Source: Mycobacterium sp. 852013-51886_SCH5428379 (GTDB lineage Bacteria; Actinomycetota; Actinomycetes; Mycobacteriales; Mycobacteriaceae). Taken from it: DNA of 64,000 bases. Position numbers and translations under genes: made by a program. The DNA is taken from the NCBI RefSeq assembly GCF_001665575.1, contig NZ_LZSU01000035.1, positions 43,088 to 107,087 on the forward strand, written 5' to 3'. This document shows, in pieces, positions 1 to 9,152 of this stretch. Each line of letters opens with the position of its first letter. Within the stretch, counting starts at the first letter, position 1. The notes beneath the pieces are model-generated. The model did no database searches, was not told the DNA's origin, and was given only the letters and a program-made list of their open reading frames with translations.

Positions 1-191
1 GCCAGATCGTCGTGCACGGTCACCGAGGCGAGATCGTGGTAGTCCAGACCAGCCCGGCGCAGTTTGGGCTCGGACAGATCGAAGCCGAGCGGCTGCACCA
101 GGTGCAGCTCACATCCGCTGCCGGCCACCATGCGGATGGCGTTGCCGGTGTTGGGCGCGATCCGGGGTGAATAAAACATCACCTTGAACAC
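1..191 (-). CDS. trmL: tRNA 2'-O-methyltransferase TrmL/SpoU (N-terminal part, cut by window edge)
   Basis: Only the N-terminal ~63 codons lie in the window; the gene continues beyond base 1. The translation begins [20 protein letters not shown] and continues with [19 protein letters not shown], which matches the SPOUT-fold enzymes that methylate the wobble ribose of tRNA-Leu (PNTGNxIR is the family hallmark). I chose GTG at 191; ATG at 179 is an alternative. It is divergent from the methyltransferase at 207 with only ~15 bases between them, so both promoters must overlap coding sequence. Rv3366 (spoU) sits beside the same conservon in M. tuberculosis. Confidence 0.85.
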   Translation of the reverse strand, partial: MFKVMFYSPRIAPNTGNAIRMVAGSGCELHLVQPLGFDLSEPKLRRAGLDYHDLASVTVHDDL

Positions 192-206
192 AGCGATAAT
201 GCTCGC

Positions 207-812
207 ATGGCCGACACCAGTCTCTGGATGCAGAAAGTCGAGGCCGATCCGGGGCACTCGCGGTGGTACATCGAGCGATTCCGCGCCATGGCGCGCGCCG
301 GTGACGATCTGTTCGGCGAAGCGCGCCTCGTCGACGCGATGGTCCCGCGCGGCGCCCGCATCCTCGATGCCGGCTGCGGCCCCGGTCGGGTCGGCGGCTA
401 TCTCGCCGAGGTCGGTCACGACGTGGTCGGTGTCGACGTCGACCCGGAACTCATCGAGGCGGCCGAACACGACCATCCCGGACCGCGCTGGCTCGTCGGC
501 GATCTCGCCGAACTCGACCTGCCCGCACGCGGCATCGCCGAGCCGTTCGACGTGATCGTGTCGGCCGGCAACGTCATGACCTTCCTCGCCCCGAGCACCC
601 GGACGCAGGTGCTGTCGCGGCTGCGCGCCCACCTGAGCGACGACGGACGGGCGGTGATCGGTTTCGGCGCGGGCCGCGACTACGAGTTCGGCCAGTTCCT
701 CGCCGACGCCGCCGAGGCGGGGCTGGAGCCGGATCTGCTGCTGTCCAGCTGGGATCTGCGACCGTTCACCGCGGATTCGGATTTCCTCGTCGCCCTGCTC
801 CGGCCGGCGTAA
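207..812 (+). CDS. Class I SAM-dependent methyltransferase
   Basis: The 201-residue protein is a compact Rossmann methyltransferase. SAM motif I is [11 protein letters not shown] (about residues 54-64), followed by the acidic strand end [12 protein letters not shown] and a post-II segment [14 protein letters not shown]. No substrate-specific domain is visible, so the substrate (small molecule, lipid or protein) cannot be told. ATG at 207 is the only reasonable start. It is divergent from trmL and ~180 bases upstream of the conservon kinase in the same direction. The family call is secure; the function is unknown. Confidence 0.8.
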   Translation: MADTSLWMQKVEADPGHSRWYIERFRAMARAGDDLFGEARLVDAMVPRGARILDAGCGPGRVGGYLAEVGHDVVGVDVDPELIEAAEHDHPGPRWLVGDLAELDLPARGIAEPFDVIVSAGNVMTFLAPSTRTQVLSRLRAHLSDDGRAVIGFGAGRDYEFGQFLADAAEAGLEPDLLLSSWDLRPFTADSDFLVALLRPA

Positions 813-990
813 CCCGCACATCCGACGATGATGGCGGCGCATCGGTCCGGTCACGAACCGATCCCCGTTCGGAACAACTCTTCAAACCGGTGTCGGCGAC
901 TGCCATAATCGGCGAATCTCCACTCCTATCAGGCATAACACCTCACCGCCCACCCGGCGGCCGGCCCGGTGGTCGCCGGCGAACTGGCCG

Positions 991-3342
991 GTGCGCTGGA
1001 AGGTGTTCGCCATCGTGCTGGTGCCGCTGATCCTGGCCGGCGTCTTCGGCGGGCTGCGGATCGCCGCCAACGTCGACGACGCCACCGACTCGCGGCTGGC
1101 CGCGCAGCGCGCCGAACTGATCCCCGCGATCAGCGACTACCTGGCCGCCTTGGAGGGCGCCGTCTTCACCGACGCCTCGGCCGCCGACTTCGACGACCGC
1201 AGAGACAGCCTGCGGCAGCGGCTCGCGGAGACTGACGCCCTGCCGGATGTGCGGTTGGCCGTGACCAACCTGCTGGACCTGGGACAGAAGCTGGTCGACG
1301 GGGTCGCGGACGGTTCGATCGACGTACGCGAGCGGGTGACCACCTACGCACCGCTGCTGCTGACCGCGGAGACGGCCGTCACCGGATCGACCCGTGCCGA
1401 CGCCGGGGACGTGCAGGCGCGGGCCGACGGCCTCGCGCGCGCGATCGGTGCCCGCGGGCAGATGGCCATGCAGACGATGCTCGTCACGCGGGGCGCCGAG
1501 CTGCCCGAACCGGTGCTGCGGGCCGCGCTGGTGACCCTGGCCGGCACGGAACCGTCGACCGTCTCGGGGATGGCCGAACTGCTCGGCGGCGCCTCCACCG
1601 AGGCCGCCGATCTGCGCCGCGAGATGTTCGCCAGGATGGCGCTGATCGCCGACCCCGCGGTCGTCCTCGCGGGCAATCCCGAACTTCTGGCCTCCCAGCA
1701 GGTGACGGCCGCCATCGCCGACCGGCTGATCGCCGACAACGCCGAGCAGATCCCGGCTGCCGTCGCGGACCGGGCCGACGCGCAGCGCTCCGCGGCCATC
1801 CGCGACACCGTGATCGTCCTGGTGGCGATCGTGGCCGCGCTGGCCGTCGTGCTGCTGGTGGCGCGTTCGCTGGTGCAGCCGCTGCGCCGGCTGCGCGACA
1901 GTGCGCTGCGGGTCGCGCACGAGGACCTGCCGCGGGAGGTGGAGCAGGTGCGCGGCGGCGCCGAACCAGGACCGGTGACCCCGATCCCGGTGCACACCAC
2001 CGAGGAGATCGGTCAGGTCGCACACGCCGTCGATGAGCTGCACGAACAGGCCGTACTGCTGGCCGCCGAACAGTCCCGGCTGCAGCTGCAGGTCGGCGAC
2101 ATGTTCGAAACGCTGTCGCGGCGCAGCCGGTCGCTGGTCGATCAGCAGCTGGCCCTGATCGATCAACTCGAGCGCGAAGAGGACGATCCGCAGCGGCTGC
2201 ACAGTCTGTTCCGTCTCGACCACCTCGCCGCCCGGATGCGGCGCAACGGCGCCAACCTGCTGGTGCTGTCCGGGGCCAGGATCCCGCGCGACCGCGCCGA
2301 AGCGATGCCGGTGACGGCGATCATCAACGCGGCGGCCTCCGAGGTGGAGGACTACACCCGGGTTGTCACCACGACGGTGCCCGACAGCTGGATCGTCGGG
2401 TCAGCCGCGGGCGATCTCATTCATCTGCTCGCCGAACTGCTCGACAACGCGCTGCGCCATTCGCCGCCGGGCTCCGAGGTACGGGTCTCCGGGGTGCACA
2501 CCGGCAACGGCGGGCTGGTCATCGAGGTCAGCGATTTCGGGCTCGGCATGACCGAGACCGATCTGCGGGTGACGAACGCGCGCCTGCAGTCCGGCGGCGA
2601 GGTCACCCCGTACACCGCACGTCACATGGGTCTGTTCGTCGTCGGCAGGCTGGCCGCCCAGCATGGATTCGTGGTGCGGTTGCGCAGCACGGTGGCCGAC
2701 GAACCCAACTCCGGGATGACGGCCGGGGTGTACGTACCGGCCCAACTGCTGGCCGGATACGAGGCGCCGCCGCCGGTCCGCGACCCGGAGCCGCCCGTCG
2801 CGGCCGTCGAACCTGCGCCGCCGCCGCTGCCGACCCGGGAGCCTGTCGAGGAGCCCGGGCTGCTGTTGCCGCAACGCGATCCGGGGGCCAGCGGGATCAC
2901 GGTCGCGCCAGCCCTCGAACCTGACCCCGTGCCCGAGCCCGATCCCGTCCCGGCGAGTCCGCCCGCGCCCGCGGTCAGCGCCAACGCCGGATCCGACGAT
3001 GCGATCTACCAGTCCATGCTCTCGGAATGGCTGATCGACCCGACCGAGCTGGGCAGTAGCACCGATCTGGACTGGAAGACGGTGTGGGACCACGGCTGGT
3101 CGGCCGCCGCTGCCGCCGACGAAGCCCCGGTCCGTGAGGTCACCGACGACGGTCTGCCGGTCCGCGATCCCGGCGCCCGGCTCGTTCCGGGCAGCGGCGA
3201 CGACACGCCGGGCGAGGTAGCATCGGCGGCGCAACCGCAGCGTGATCCGCAGGCCGTCCGCGCCAGCATCAGCAGCCATTTCGGTGGCGTGGCAGCCGGG
3301 CGGCAACACGCTCGAGAAACCAGAGGAACCGACCGCGAATGA
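991..3342 (+). CDS. Conservon sensor kinase-like protein (CvnA / MfpE type)
   Basis: This is the sensor-like first member of a cvn conservon (Rv3365c type). It has a membrane helix at ~5-25, an extracytoplasmic nitrate/nitrite-sensing-like helical region to ~265, a second helix at ~268-296, HAMP-like and DHp-like segments ([10 protein letters not shown] near 409), and a GHKL ATPase domain ([16 protein letters not shown] near 485, [11 protein letters not shown]). A long Pro/Glu-rich linker follows and then a C-terminal tail. It probably signals through the Roadblock and GTPase partners rather than a response regulator; none is nearby. GTG 991 is the first standard start, but protein-like sequence continues in frame upstream (RHNTSPPTRRPARWSPANW), so the true start may be earlier. 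It overlaps the next gene by ATGA. Confidence 0.88.
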   Translation: MRWKVFAIVLVPLILAGVFGGLRIAANVDDATDSRLAAQRAELIPAISDYLAALEGAVFTDASAADFDDRRDSLRQRLAETDALPDVRLAVTNLLDLGQKLVDGVADGSIDVRERVTTYAPLLLTAETAVTGSTRADAGDVQARADGLARAIGARGQMAMQTMLVTRGAELPEPVLRAALVTLAGTEPSTVSGMAELLGGASTEAADLRREMFARMALIADPAVVLAGNPELLASQQVTAAIADRLIADNAEQIPAAVADRADAQRSAAIRDTVIVLVAIVAALAVVLLVARSLVQPLRRLRDSALRVAHEDLPREVEQVRGGAEPGPVTPIPVHTTEEIGQVAHAVDELHEQAVLLAAEQSRLQLQVGDMFETLSRRSRSLVDQQLALIDQLEREEDDPQRLHSLFRLDHLAARMRRNGANLLVLSGARIPRDRAEAMPVTAIINAAASEVEDYTRVVTTTVPDSWIVGSAAGDLIHLLAELLDNALRHSPPGSEVRVSGVHTGNGGLVIEVSDFGLGMTETDLRVTNARLQSGGEVTPYTARHMGLFVVGRLAAQHGFVVRLRSTVADEPNSGMTAGVYVPAQLLAGYEAPPPVRDPEPPVAAVEPAPPPLPTREPVEEPGLLLPQRDPGASGITVAPALEPDPVPEPDPVPASPPAPAVSANAGSDDAIYQSMLSEWLIDPTELGSSTDLDWKTVWDHGWSAAAAADEAPVREVTDDGLPVRDPGARLVPGSGDDTPGEVASAAQPQRDPQAVRASISSHFGGVAAGRQHARETRGTDRE

Positions 3343-3755
3343 CCTATCCGCCACGTCCGACGCAACGGGAATCGCTGGACTGGCTGGTCTCGCGATTCGC
3401 CCGCGACGTGGCCGGGGTCTCGCACGCGGTGCTGGTGTCGGCCGACGGTCTGCTGATGGCCGCCAGCGAACACATGCCCATCGAGCGGGCCGACCAGCTC
3501 GCCGCGGTGGCGTCCGGACTGGCCAGTCTGGCCACGGGTGCGGCGCAGCTGTTCGACGGCGGCTACGTGCTGCAATCCGTAGTGGAGATGGAGCAGGGAT
3601 TCCTGCTGCTGATGCGGGTGGGGGACGGGTCGAACCTCGCCACCCTGGCGACGCGGTCGTGCGACATCGGTCAGATCGGCTACGAGATGGCGATCCTCGT
3701 CGAGCGCGTGGGGACTGTCGTGCAGGCGGCCCGACGGTCGCATCAGCACTCGTGA
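3339..3755 (+). CDS. Roadblock/LC7 domain protein (CvnB type)
   Basis: This 138-residue protein has the Roadblock/LC7 fold: an N-terminal helix ([20 protein letters not shown]), a strand with [14 protein letters not shown], and a central helix [19 protein letters not shown]. Such proteins act as scaffolds or GTPase regulators; in conservons they pair with the small GTPase two genes on. ATG 3339 overlaps the kinase stop (ATGA) and is preceded by an AGAGGA ribosome site. It corresponds to Rv3364c. Cytoplasmic, with no membrane segment. Confidence 0.9.
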   Translation: MTYPPRPTQRESLDWLVSRFARDVAGVSHAVLVSADGLLMAASEHMPIERADQLAAVASGLASLATGAAQLFDGGYVLQSVVEMEQGFLLLMRVGDGSNLATLATRSCDIGQIGYEMAILVERVGTVVQAARRSHQHS

Positions 3756-3762
3756 GTGACGC

Positions 3763-4125
3763 GTGGACGATCCGGTATCCGCTTCCGAACCGCGATTGGT
3801 CCGGCCCTACACGCTGACCGCGGGGCGGACCGAAGCCGGCGTCGACTTGCCGGTGGAGGCTCCGGTCGAGACCCTGGAGACGTCGGATGCACCACGCTGG
3901 CCAGCCGGTGATGTCCGCGGCGACATCCTGGCGCTGTGCGAGGGACGACCGTCCGTGGCGGAGATCTCGGCACGTTTGTCGGTGCCTCTCGGCGTGGCGC
4001 GCGTGCTTGTCGGGGACCTCGTGGCGCAGGGTTATCTGCGGGTGCACACCACCCTCGGTGATTCGACGACAGACGAGCGGCGCGAACTCTTAGGAAGGAC
4101 ACTGCGTGGCCTACGAGCACTCTGA
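3763..4125 (+). CDS. DUF742 protein (CvnC type)
   Basis: The 120-residue protein carries the DUF742 signature: RLVRPYTLTAGRT near the N terminus and a winged-helix-like C-terminal half (DILALCEGRPSVAEISARLSVPLGVARVLVGDLVAQGYL). It is the third conservon component, with possible DNA-binding or adaptor function; its exact role is not established. The GTG start lies 7 bases after the Roadblock stop, and its end overlaps the GTPase gene by 20 bases, so translation is probably coupled. It corresponds to Rv3363c. Confidence 0.88.
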   Translation: MDDPVSASEPRLVRPYTLTAGRTEAGVDLPVEAPVETLETSDAPRWPAGDVRGDILALCEGRPSVAEISARLSVPLGVARVLVGDLVAQGYLRVHTTLGDSTTDERRELLGRTLRGLRAL

Positions 4126-4720
4126 CCGCCGCCGGCACTCCGCTCCCACATGGTCTTCGCGCGAGCGCTCATCCGCCACCAAGATCGTCGTCTCCGGCGG
4201 CTTCGGTGCCGGCAAGACCACATTCGTGGGAGCGGTCTCGGAGATCATGCCGCTGCGAACCGAGGCGCTGGTGACGAACGCCTCCGCCGGTGTCGACGGG
4301 CTCGAGACCACGCCGGACAAGCGCACCACCACCGTGGCGATGGATTTCGGCCGCATCACCCTGGCCGACGATCTGGTGCTGTACCTGTTCGGGACGCCGG
4401 GGCAACGCCGGTTCTGGTTCATGTGGGACGACCTGGTGCGTGGGGCCATCGGCGCGATCGTGCTGGTCGACGTCCGTCGCCTGCAGGACAGTTTCGCCGC
4501 GATCGACTTCTTCGAGGCCCGCAGGCTGCCGTTCCTGGTGGCCGTCAACGAATTCGACGGCGCGCCGGTGTATCCGGCGCAGTCGGTGCGCAAAGCGCTC
4601 GCGCTGGCCGACCACGTTCCGCTCATCAGCGTCGACGCCCGCAACCGGCAGTCGGCCCGCGCCGCGCTGATCACGATCACCGAGTATTCGCTCAACCGCC
4701 TCTCGGCATTGCCGGGCTGA
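4106..4720 (+). CDS. mfpB: Conservon GTPase (CvnD / MfpB type)
   Basis: This is a small Ras-like GTPase of the conservon family, 204 residues. The P-loop GGFGAGKTT is at ~31-39, switch/G3 is LYLFGTPGQRRFWFMWD, and G4 is VAVNEFDGA. In M. smegmatis the equivalent protein MfpB regulates MfpA protection of DNA gyrase. The GTG start has a good AGGAAGGA site 7 bases upstream and overlaps the DUF742 gene. The N terminus (about residues 13-25, TWSSRERSS) looks like added sequence encoded by a short dispersed repeat (see findings). MfpA follows after 3 bases. Confidence 0.9.
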   Translation: MAYEHSDRRRHSAPTWSSRERSSATKIVVSGGFGAGKTTFVGAVSEIMPLRTEALVTNASAGVDGLETTPDKRTTTVAMDFGRITLADDLVLYLFGTPGQRRFWFMWDDLVRGAIGAIVLVDVRRLQDSFAAIDFFEARRLPFLVAVNEFDGAPVYPAQSVRKALALADHVPLISVDARNRQSARAALITITEYSLNRLSALPG

Positions 4721-4723
4721 CCG

Positions 4724-5275
4724 GTGGCTGAGTGGAGTGATCAGGAGTTCGTCGGCCATGAGTTCCGCGACGAGGATCTGAGCGGGCTGCGCACCGAACG
4801 CGTGGTGTTCGACGGCTGCGATTTCAGTGGGGCGGACATGTCAGAGTCCGAGCATGTCGGGTCGGCCTTCCGCAACTGTAAGTTTCGGCGGACATCGCTG
4901 TGGCACAGCACCTTTCGACACTGCAGCATGCTCGGCTCGGAGATAACCGAGTGCCGCCTGCGCCCGTTGACTGTCGTGGAGATGGACTTCACCCTCGCAG
5001 TGCTGGCCGGGTGCGATCTGCGCGGCGTCGACCTCTCCGACTGCCGGTTGCGTGAGACCAGCCTCGTCGGTACCGACCTGCGTGATGCGGTGCTGCGCCG
5101 GGCCGACCTCCAGGGCGCACGGGTGCAGAATGCCCGCTTCGAGAAGGCCGATCTGCGTGGGGCGCGAGCCGATCCGACGTTCTGGACGACAGCCAAGTTG
5201 CGCGGTGCGCGCGTCGACATCGAACAGGCGCTGCTGTACGCGGCGGCACACGGACTCGACGTCCACGGGGAGTGA
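4724..5275 (+). CDS. mfpA: Pentapeptide-repeat protein MfpA
   Basis: The 183-residue length is that of M. tuberculosis MfpA (Rv3361c). The sequence is a run of A(D/N)LXX pentapeptides: FDGCDFSGADM, LAGCDLRGVDLSDCRL, TDLRDAVLRRADLQGARVQNARF, KADLRGARA. Such right-handed quadrilateral beta-helices mimic DNA and bind gyrase; MfpA lowers fluoroquinolone susceptibility in mycobacteria. GTG 4724 lies 3 bases after the GTPase stop, so the two are co-translated. The five-gene order kinase-Roadblock-DUF742-GTPase-MfpA is intact. Confidence 0.93.
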   Translation: MAEWSDQEFVGHEFRDEDLSGLRTERVVFDGCDFSGADMSESEHVGSAFRNCKFRRTSLWHSTFRHCSMLGSEITECRLRPLTVVEMDFTLAVLAGCDLRGVDLSDCRLRETSLVGTDLRDAVLRRADLQGARVQNARFEKADLRGARADPTFWTTAKLRGARVDIEQALLYAAAHGLDVHGE

Positions 5276-5392
5276 GGCAGTCGAACGTGTGCCGAACGTG
5301 TGTCCGGGTATGTCAGGGGACGTGACACGACGGCTGCTTTCTCGACCCACCCCCGCGCTGCGTCCGCCCAGGATCGAGAGGACACTTGGCCG

Positions 5393-6211
5393 ATGCCCAG
5401 CGACACGATGATCCGCACGGTCGGCTGTGAACTCGACGTGGAGGTCACCGCAGCCACCACGCTCGAGTTCCAGATCACCCTCGCCCCCCAGCCGGGCGCC
5501 GAGGTCAAAGAGCAACTGACCTTCCTGCACGACGGCAATCCCGTCACGCCGCAGGAGATCATCGGCGAGCACGGCACCCGCATCCACAAGTTCGACGCCG
5601 CAGAGGGCCTCGTCCGGGCGACCTACGAGGCGACGGTGACCGGACTGGCCGACCCGCCGCCCGTGCGCGAGATCGACCTGTCGACCTATTTGCGGCCCAG
5701 CCGCTACGCCGAGGCCGACAAGTTCTTCGGTTTCGCCGCAACCGAATTCGGCGATCTCGCCGACACCACCACCCTGCTCGAGAAGATCGCCTCGTGGGTC
5801 GGCACCCGGCTCAACTATGTGCCCGGTTCCAGTGATCCGATCGACGGTGCCGCCGACACCTTGCTCGCCGGCGCGGGTGTGTGCCGCGACTACGCCCACC
5901 TGGTCGTCGCGTTGTTGCGTGCCGTCAACGTCCCGGCCCGCCTGGTCTCGGTGTACGCACCCGGCTGCAGCCCGATGGACTTCCATGCCGTCGCCGAGGC
6001 CTACGTCGAGGATCAATGGCGCGTCGTCGACGCGACCCTGTTGGCGCCTCGGCAATCCATGGTGCGCATCGCCACCGGGCGCGACGCCGCGGACACCGCG
6101 TTCCTCGACAACCATCGCGGCCAGATCGAACTCAAGAACATGGTCGTCACCGCGATCGTCGAGGGGGACCTGCCGCGCGACTCCGTTCAGGAGCTCGTCA
6201 CCCTGCGGTGA
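5393..6211 (+). CDS. Transglutaminase-like (papain-fold) protein
   Basis: The 272-residue protein has an N-terminal beta domain typical of bacterial transglutaminase-like proteins and a C-terminal catalytic core. A likely triad is visible: Cys in GVCRDYAHL (~163), His in DFHAVAEAY (~198) and Asp in WRVVDATLL (~213). There is no signal peptide, suggesting a cytoplasmic peptidase or amidase; the substrate is unknown. I chose ATG 5393, which has a GAGAGGA element upstream, over an earlier GTG at 5300. Its 3' end overlaps the convergent lipase gene by 14 bases. Confidence 0.82.
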   Translation: MPSDTMIRTVGCELDVEVTAATTLEFQITLAPQPGAEVKEQLTFLHDGNPVTPQEIIGEHGTRIHKFDAAEGLVRATYEATVTGLADPPPVREIDLSTYLRPSRYAEADKFFGFAATEFGDLADTTTLLEKIASWVGTRLNYVPGSSDPIDGAADTLLAGAGVCRDYAHLVVALLRAVNVPARLVSVYAPGCSPMDFHAVAEAYVEDQWRVVDATLLAPRQSMVRIATGRDAADTAFLDNHRGQIELKNMVVTAIVEGDLPRDSVQELVTLR

Positions 6212-7430
6212 CGCCGAGCCAAGCGCGCAGCCGGTCGTAGATCTCGGGGTGGTTGAGTAGGTCGAAGTGGTGCAGACCGGTCAGCACGAGACCGTTCGAC
6301 TCCTCAAACGGAATCCGCCGCGTCTTACCCCGACCCGAGGCGCTCGCCGGCCGCACCAGCACGTCGCCGAACACCGCACCGGCCACCCGGGGCGCCGTCG
6401 ACGTCGCGACGAAGTGGTACGACGCGTCGGGCAGGAACGGCACCTCTCCGCAACGGTCCCGGAGGAACTCGTCGGGATCGCCGTCGCGCCAGTCCTCGTC
6501 GAGCAGCGCGCCGTACCGCAGATCTTTGATGCCGTCGCTGCGCAGGTTCAGAAACCGTGCGATGGCGCGGGTCTCGCGCAGGCGGGCCAACGCCCAGGAC
6601 GCCGCATTGACGCCCTTCTCCAGATCCGCACCCAGGTGCGGCGAGCCCAGGCACGCCACCTGCCGCACCAGCGTCGCCCATCGGCGGTCACCGTCTGCCG
6701 CGTAGTGACAGGCGCTGCGGACGACCAGTCCGCCCATCGAATGCCCGACCAGGGCGATGTCTTGGACCGGGACCGGCCACACCGCGACCATCGCGGTCAG
6801 CAACTCGTCGAGTTCGTGGCCGTTGGTGGAGATGTGTAGACCGGTGTTGTAGCGCACGTACACCGGCGTGAACCCGAGGTCGTCGTGCAGCCGCTCACCG
6901 TACGGTCGCGGATCGGGTGCCTCGACCTGGGGGCGCGGCGGCCTGCACCACGATGCCTCGGTCTGCATGAGCCCGTGGACGAACACCACGACCCGGTTCG
7001 TCGCATCCGGGAATGCGGCCGCGACCGCCTCCGGCGTCACGTCGACCCGGCGACCGTCCACCCGCACCGCCATACCGTGGGCCAGCGCATTGCCGCGGTC
7101 GGCGAGCTCGTCGCCGTACAGGCCGTTCAACGCCGCGATCGCCAGACTGGCCGCGGGCTGCTCGTCGATCGGGGCGTCGGTGTCTGCGCCGGCACCCGAG
7201 GCGGCCAGCGCGCCGACCGCGGCCGGAACCCGCTGCCCGGCCAGACCGACGGCGCCGTAGACGGTGTGGGCGATCGCGTCGTGCACCATCTCGACGGGCC
7301 GCGCCACCGGCCCGATCGAGGAGAACACCCGTCCGGAGATCCCGGTATGCATACCGCGCACGATGTCGTTGAGTACGTGGAGGCCCTCGCCGGCGACCTC
7401 ACCGAGGGCTCTGATGTCAGCTGTCCGCAT
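6198..7430 (-). CDS. Alpha/beta hydrolase, lipase-like (GHSMGG)
   Basis: This ~410-residue hydrolase has an oxyanion strand VVVFVHGLMQTEASW, a nucleophile elbow LVGHSMGGLVVRSA (~228-233), an acidic position near the C terminus and a terminal His (LTGLHHFDLLNHP). It resembles PGAP1/lipase-class triacylglycerol hydrolases of actinobacteria. No secretion signal is seen. ATG 7430 overlaps the end of the rhomboid-like gene by 14 bases; an in-frame ATG at 7466 would add 12 residues. It is the last gene of an apparent AraC-rhomboid-lipase transcription unit. Confidence 0.8.
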   Translation of the reverse strand: MRTADIRALGEVAGEGLHVLNDIVRGMHTGISGRVFSSIGPVARPVEMVHDAIAHTVYGAVGLAGQRVPAAVGALAASGAGADTDAPIDEQPAASLAIAALNGLYGDELADRGNALAHGMAVRVDGRRVDVTPEAVAAAFPDATNRVVVFVHGLMQTEASWCRPPRPQVEAPDPRPYGERLHDDLGFTPVYVRYNTGLHISTNGHELDELLTAMVAVWPVPVQDIALVGHSMGGLVVRSACHYAADGDRRWATLVRQVACLGSPHLGADLEKGVNAASWALARLRETRAIARFLNLRSDGIKDLRYGALLDEDWRDGDPDEFLRDRCGEVPFLPDASYHFVATSTAPRVAGAVFGDVLVRPASASGRGKTRRIPFEESNGLVLTGLHHFDLLNHPEIYDRLRAWLGVTAG

Positions 7431-8058
7431 GCCGGTGGATACCCGGATACGGCCGCTCATGCGCATCGGGTGCGAGCGGGCCGAGCGCCAGGCCCGTCAG
7501 GTACGCGCTCAGATGCCCGACCTCGGTGAACGTGGGGCGCACCACGACGTTGGCGGTGAGGGTGGTGACCGCCGCACCCCGGCAGAGCCACCGATACCGC
7601 CGCGGGACGTATGCCGACAGCACGCCCGCGACCCCGAGCAGGAAGTAGCTCACCCCGACGTCGCTGGCCTCGGCCAGCTTCGGCGGCGCCTTCTCCCGCT
7701 CGATCGACCAGCGCAGATAGCCCTGCCCCAGGTAGGTGCCGGTGACGTGGGCGGCCAACCCGACCGCCAGCCAGCGCGAGGTGCCCAGCCGGCGTTCGGC
7801 GGGGGCCAGCACGGTGACGTAGGGCAGCACGTACGGCCACCACCGGCGGCCGTCGAGCCAGAACAGGCTCGCGGTCAGCACACGGGTCGGCTCGTTCGAC
7901 AGATGGTGGAGATTGGTCGACTGGCTGCGGATCAGCTGCCCGCGGTCGTGGCCGGCGGAGCGCTGGACGCGGGTGGTGGCCAGCAGCACCAGCAGCCAGC
8001 CGAACGTGGCCGGGGCCTGCGAGACGTGTCGGACCACTACCTGCCACGCGCGGATCAC
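7417..8058 (-). CDS. Rhomboid-like integral membrane protein
   Basis: This 213-residue multi-pass protein resembles actinobacterial rhomboid-like proteins. The catalytic-dyad equivalents are in place: Ser137 in GVSYFLLGVAG (the GxS motif) and His182 in GHLSAYLTGLALG. An LHHLSNEP stretch (~50-57) resembles the loop-1/TM2 region of true rhomboids. About six hydrophobic segments are present. It could be an active intramembrane protease, but substrates cannot be inferred. GTG 8058 lies 16 bases after the AraC stop, and its end overlaps the lipase, suggesting co-transcription. Confidence 0.72.
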   Translation of the reverse strand: MIRAWQVVVRHVSQAPATFGWLLVLLATTRVQRSAGHDRGQLIRSQSTNLHHLSNEPTRVLTASLFWLDGRRWWPYVLPYVTVLAPAERRLGTSRWLAVGLAAHVTGTYLGQGYLRWSIEREKAPPKLAEASDVGVSYFLLGVAGVLSAYVPRRYRWLCRGAAVTTLTANVVVRPTFTEVGHLSAYLTGLALGPLAPDAHERPYPGIHRHADS

Positions 8059-8074
8059 CTTGCGACCCTACAGA

Positions 8075-9013
8075 TCAGCCCCGCAACGTGACGTACGGAC
8101 TCTGGGCGTAACACGTGCGGTACAGCGCGGCGAACGATCCGGGCCGCGCGAAGCCCCACCGGGCGGCGACGCGGCCGACGGTCGTGGCGGCCGGATCGGC
8201 GTCGACGAGTTCCTGATGGGCGTTGCGCAGCCGGATCTGCCGTAGGTGGGCCATCGGGGTGATGCCGAGGTGGCGGCGGAAGAGGTAGGCGATCCCGCTC
8301 GGGGTGACGTCGACCGCGCGGGCGATCTCCCAGACCCCGATGTCGACACCGGCGTTCTCCTCCATGAAGTCGATCGCCTGGCGCAGCGTGTTGGGCAGCA
8401 GCCGGCCGGGATAGGTCGTGGCCGGCGTCGTGGTGGTGGGGAAGGTCTCGAGGATTCGTGCGGCCAGCGTCCTGGCGGTGTTGGCCAGTGACAGCTCGGT
8501 CTGCGCGTCCTTGGTGCGCAGGATCTGCTCGACGTGGTTGACGGTCTCGATCCAGCGTTTGGTCGCCTCGGGGCTGACCGGGTTGACCGACAGGAAGCGC
8601 AGCGCGGAGGAGGCGCCGACGGCGTCGAGGAAGTAGGAGGTCGGCAGGGCGACGATGTGTGCCGCGGTGTGGTCGGTGTGGCAGCGGTAGTGGGCGCCGG
8701 GGAAATTGGACAGGAAGACGTCCCCGCGGCGGTAGGCGAAATCGTGCAGCCCGCCGATCCCGCCGAGGATGCCCGCCTGCATGGTGTTGACGATGACGAC
8801 GTCGTTGTCGACGCAGTCGAAGTGCAGCTGGGTGGGTAGGCGCACGGTCCCGCACTGGAACTGCTCGGTCCCGCGCTTGTCGACGCTCAACCGCTTCGCG
8901 GCGCCCCGGAACTCGCCGACGCGCAGTCGGGCGCCGAACTCGGTGCCCAGCCTGTCGCAGGCCTCGCCGAGATCGGTGGTCGTCCAGCTCGTGTGCTGGA
9001 TCTCCGTTGCCAT
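8075..9013 (-). CDS. AraC-family transcriptional regulator
   Basis: The 312-residue regulator has an N-terminal AraC-binding-like domain (FQCGTVRLPTQLHFDC...FLSNFPGAHYRCHTDHT) and a C-terminal AraC/XylS double helix-turn-helix (VDIGVWEIARAVDVTPSGIAYLFRRHLGITPMAHLRQIRLRNAHQEL, then RVAARWGFARPGSFAALYR). It heads a minus-strand unit with the rhomboid-like and lipase genes and is a plausible activator of them. A 7-bp-arm palindrome lies 34-54 bases upstream of its ATG. Ligand unknown. Confidence 0.87.
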   Translation of the reverse strand: MATEIQHTSWTTTDLGEACDRLGTEFGARLRVGEFRGAAKRLSVDKRGTEQFQCGTVRLPTQLHFDCVDNDVVIVNTMQAGILGGIGGLHDFAYRRGDVFLSNFPGAHYRCHTDHTAAHIVALPTSYFLDAVGASSALRFLSVNPVSPEATKRWIETVNHVEQILRTKDAQTELSLANTARTLAARILETFPTTTTPATTYPGRLLPNTLRQAIDFMEENAGVDIGVWEIARAVDVTPSGIAYLFRRHLGITPMAHLRQIRLRNAHQELVDADPAATTVGRVAARWGFARPGSFAALYRTCYAQSPYVTLRG

Positions 9014-9046
9014 ACCAGGACCCCTACGGGCGTTACTCCACGGCGA

Positions 9047-9067
9047 CTGACGTTCCTCCCACGTCAG
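9047..9067. promoter_or_regulatory. Palindrome upstream of the AraC gene
   Basis: CTGACGT, 7-base spacer, ACGTCAG: perfect 7-bp arms. It lies just upstream of the AraC-type regulator start (9013), where an autoregulatory operator would be expected. Function is inferred from position only. Confidence 0.4.
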
Positions 9068-9152
9068 CTCCTCGATAGGGTGACCTTACCGTGGCTCAAC
9101 GGGCAGGTGCATGGCTTTGCCGCACGCTCATCCGGCGTCCGCGGGCAGCGGA

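Noticed and set aside
5282..5302. CGAACGTGTG repeated twice, 11 bases apart, after mfpA
   Set aside because: Two short copies only, no symmetry and no nearby start; probably chance.
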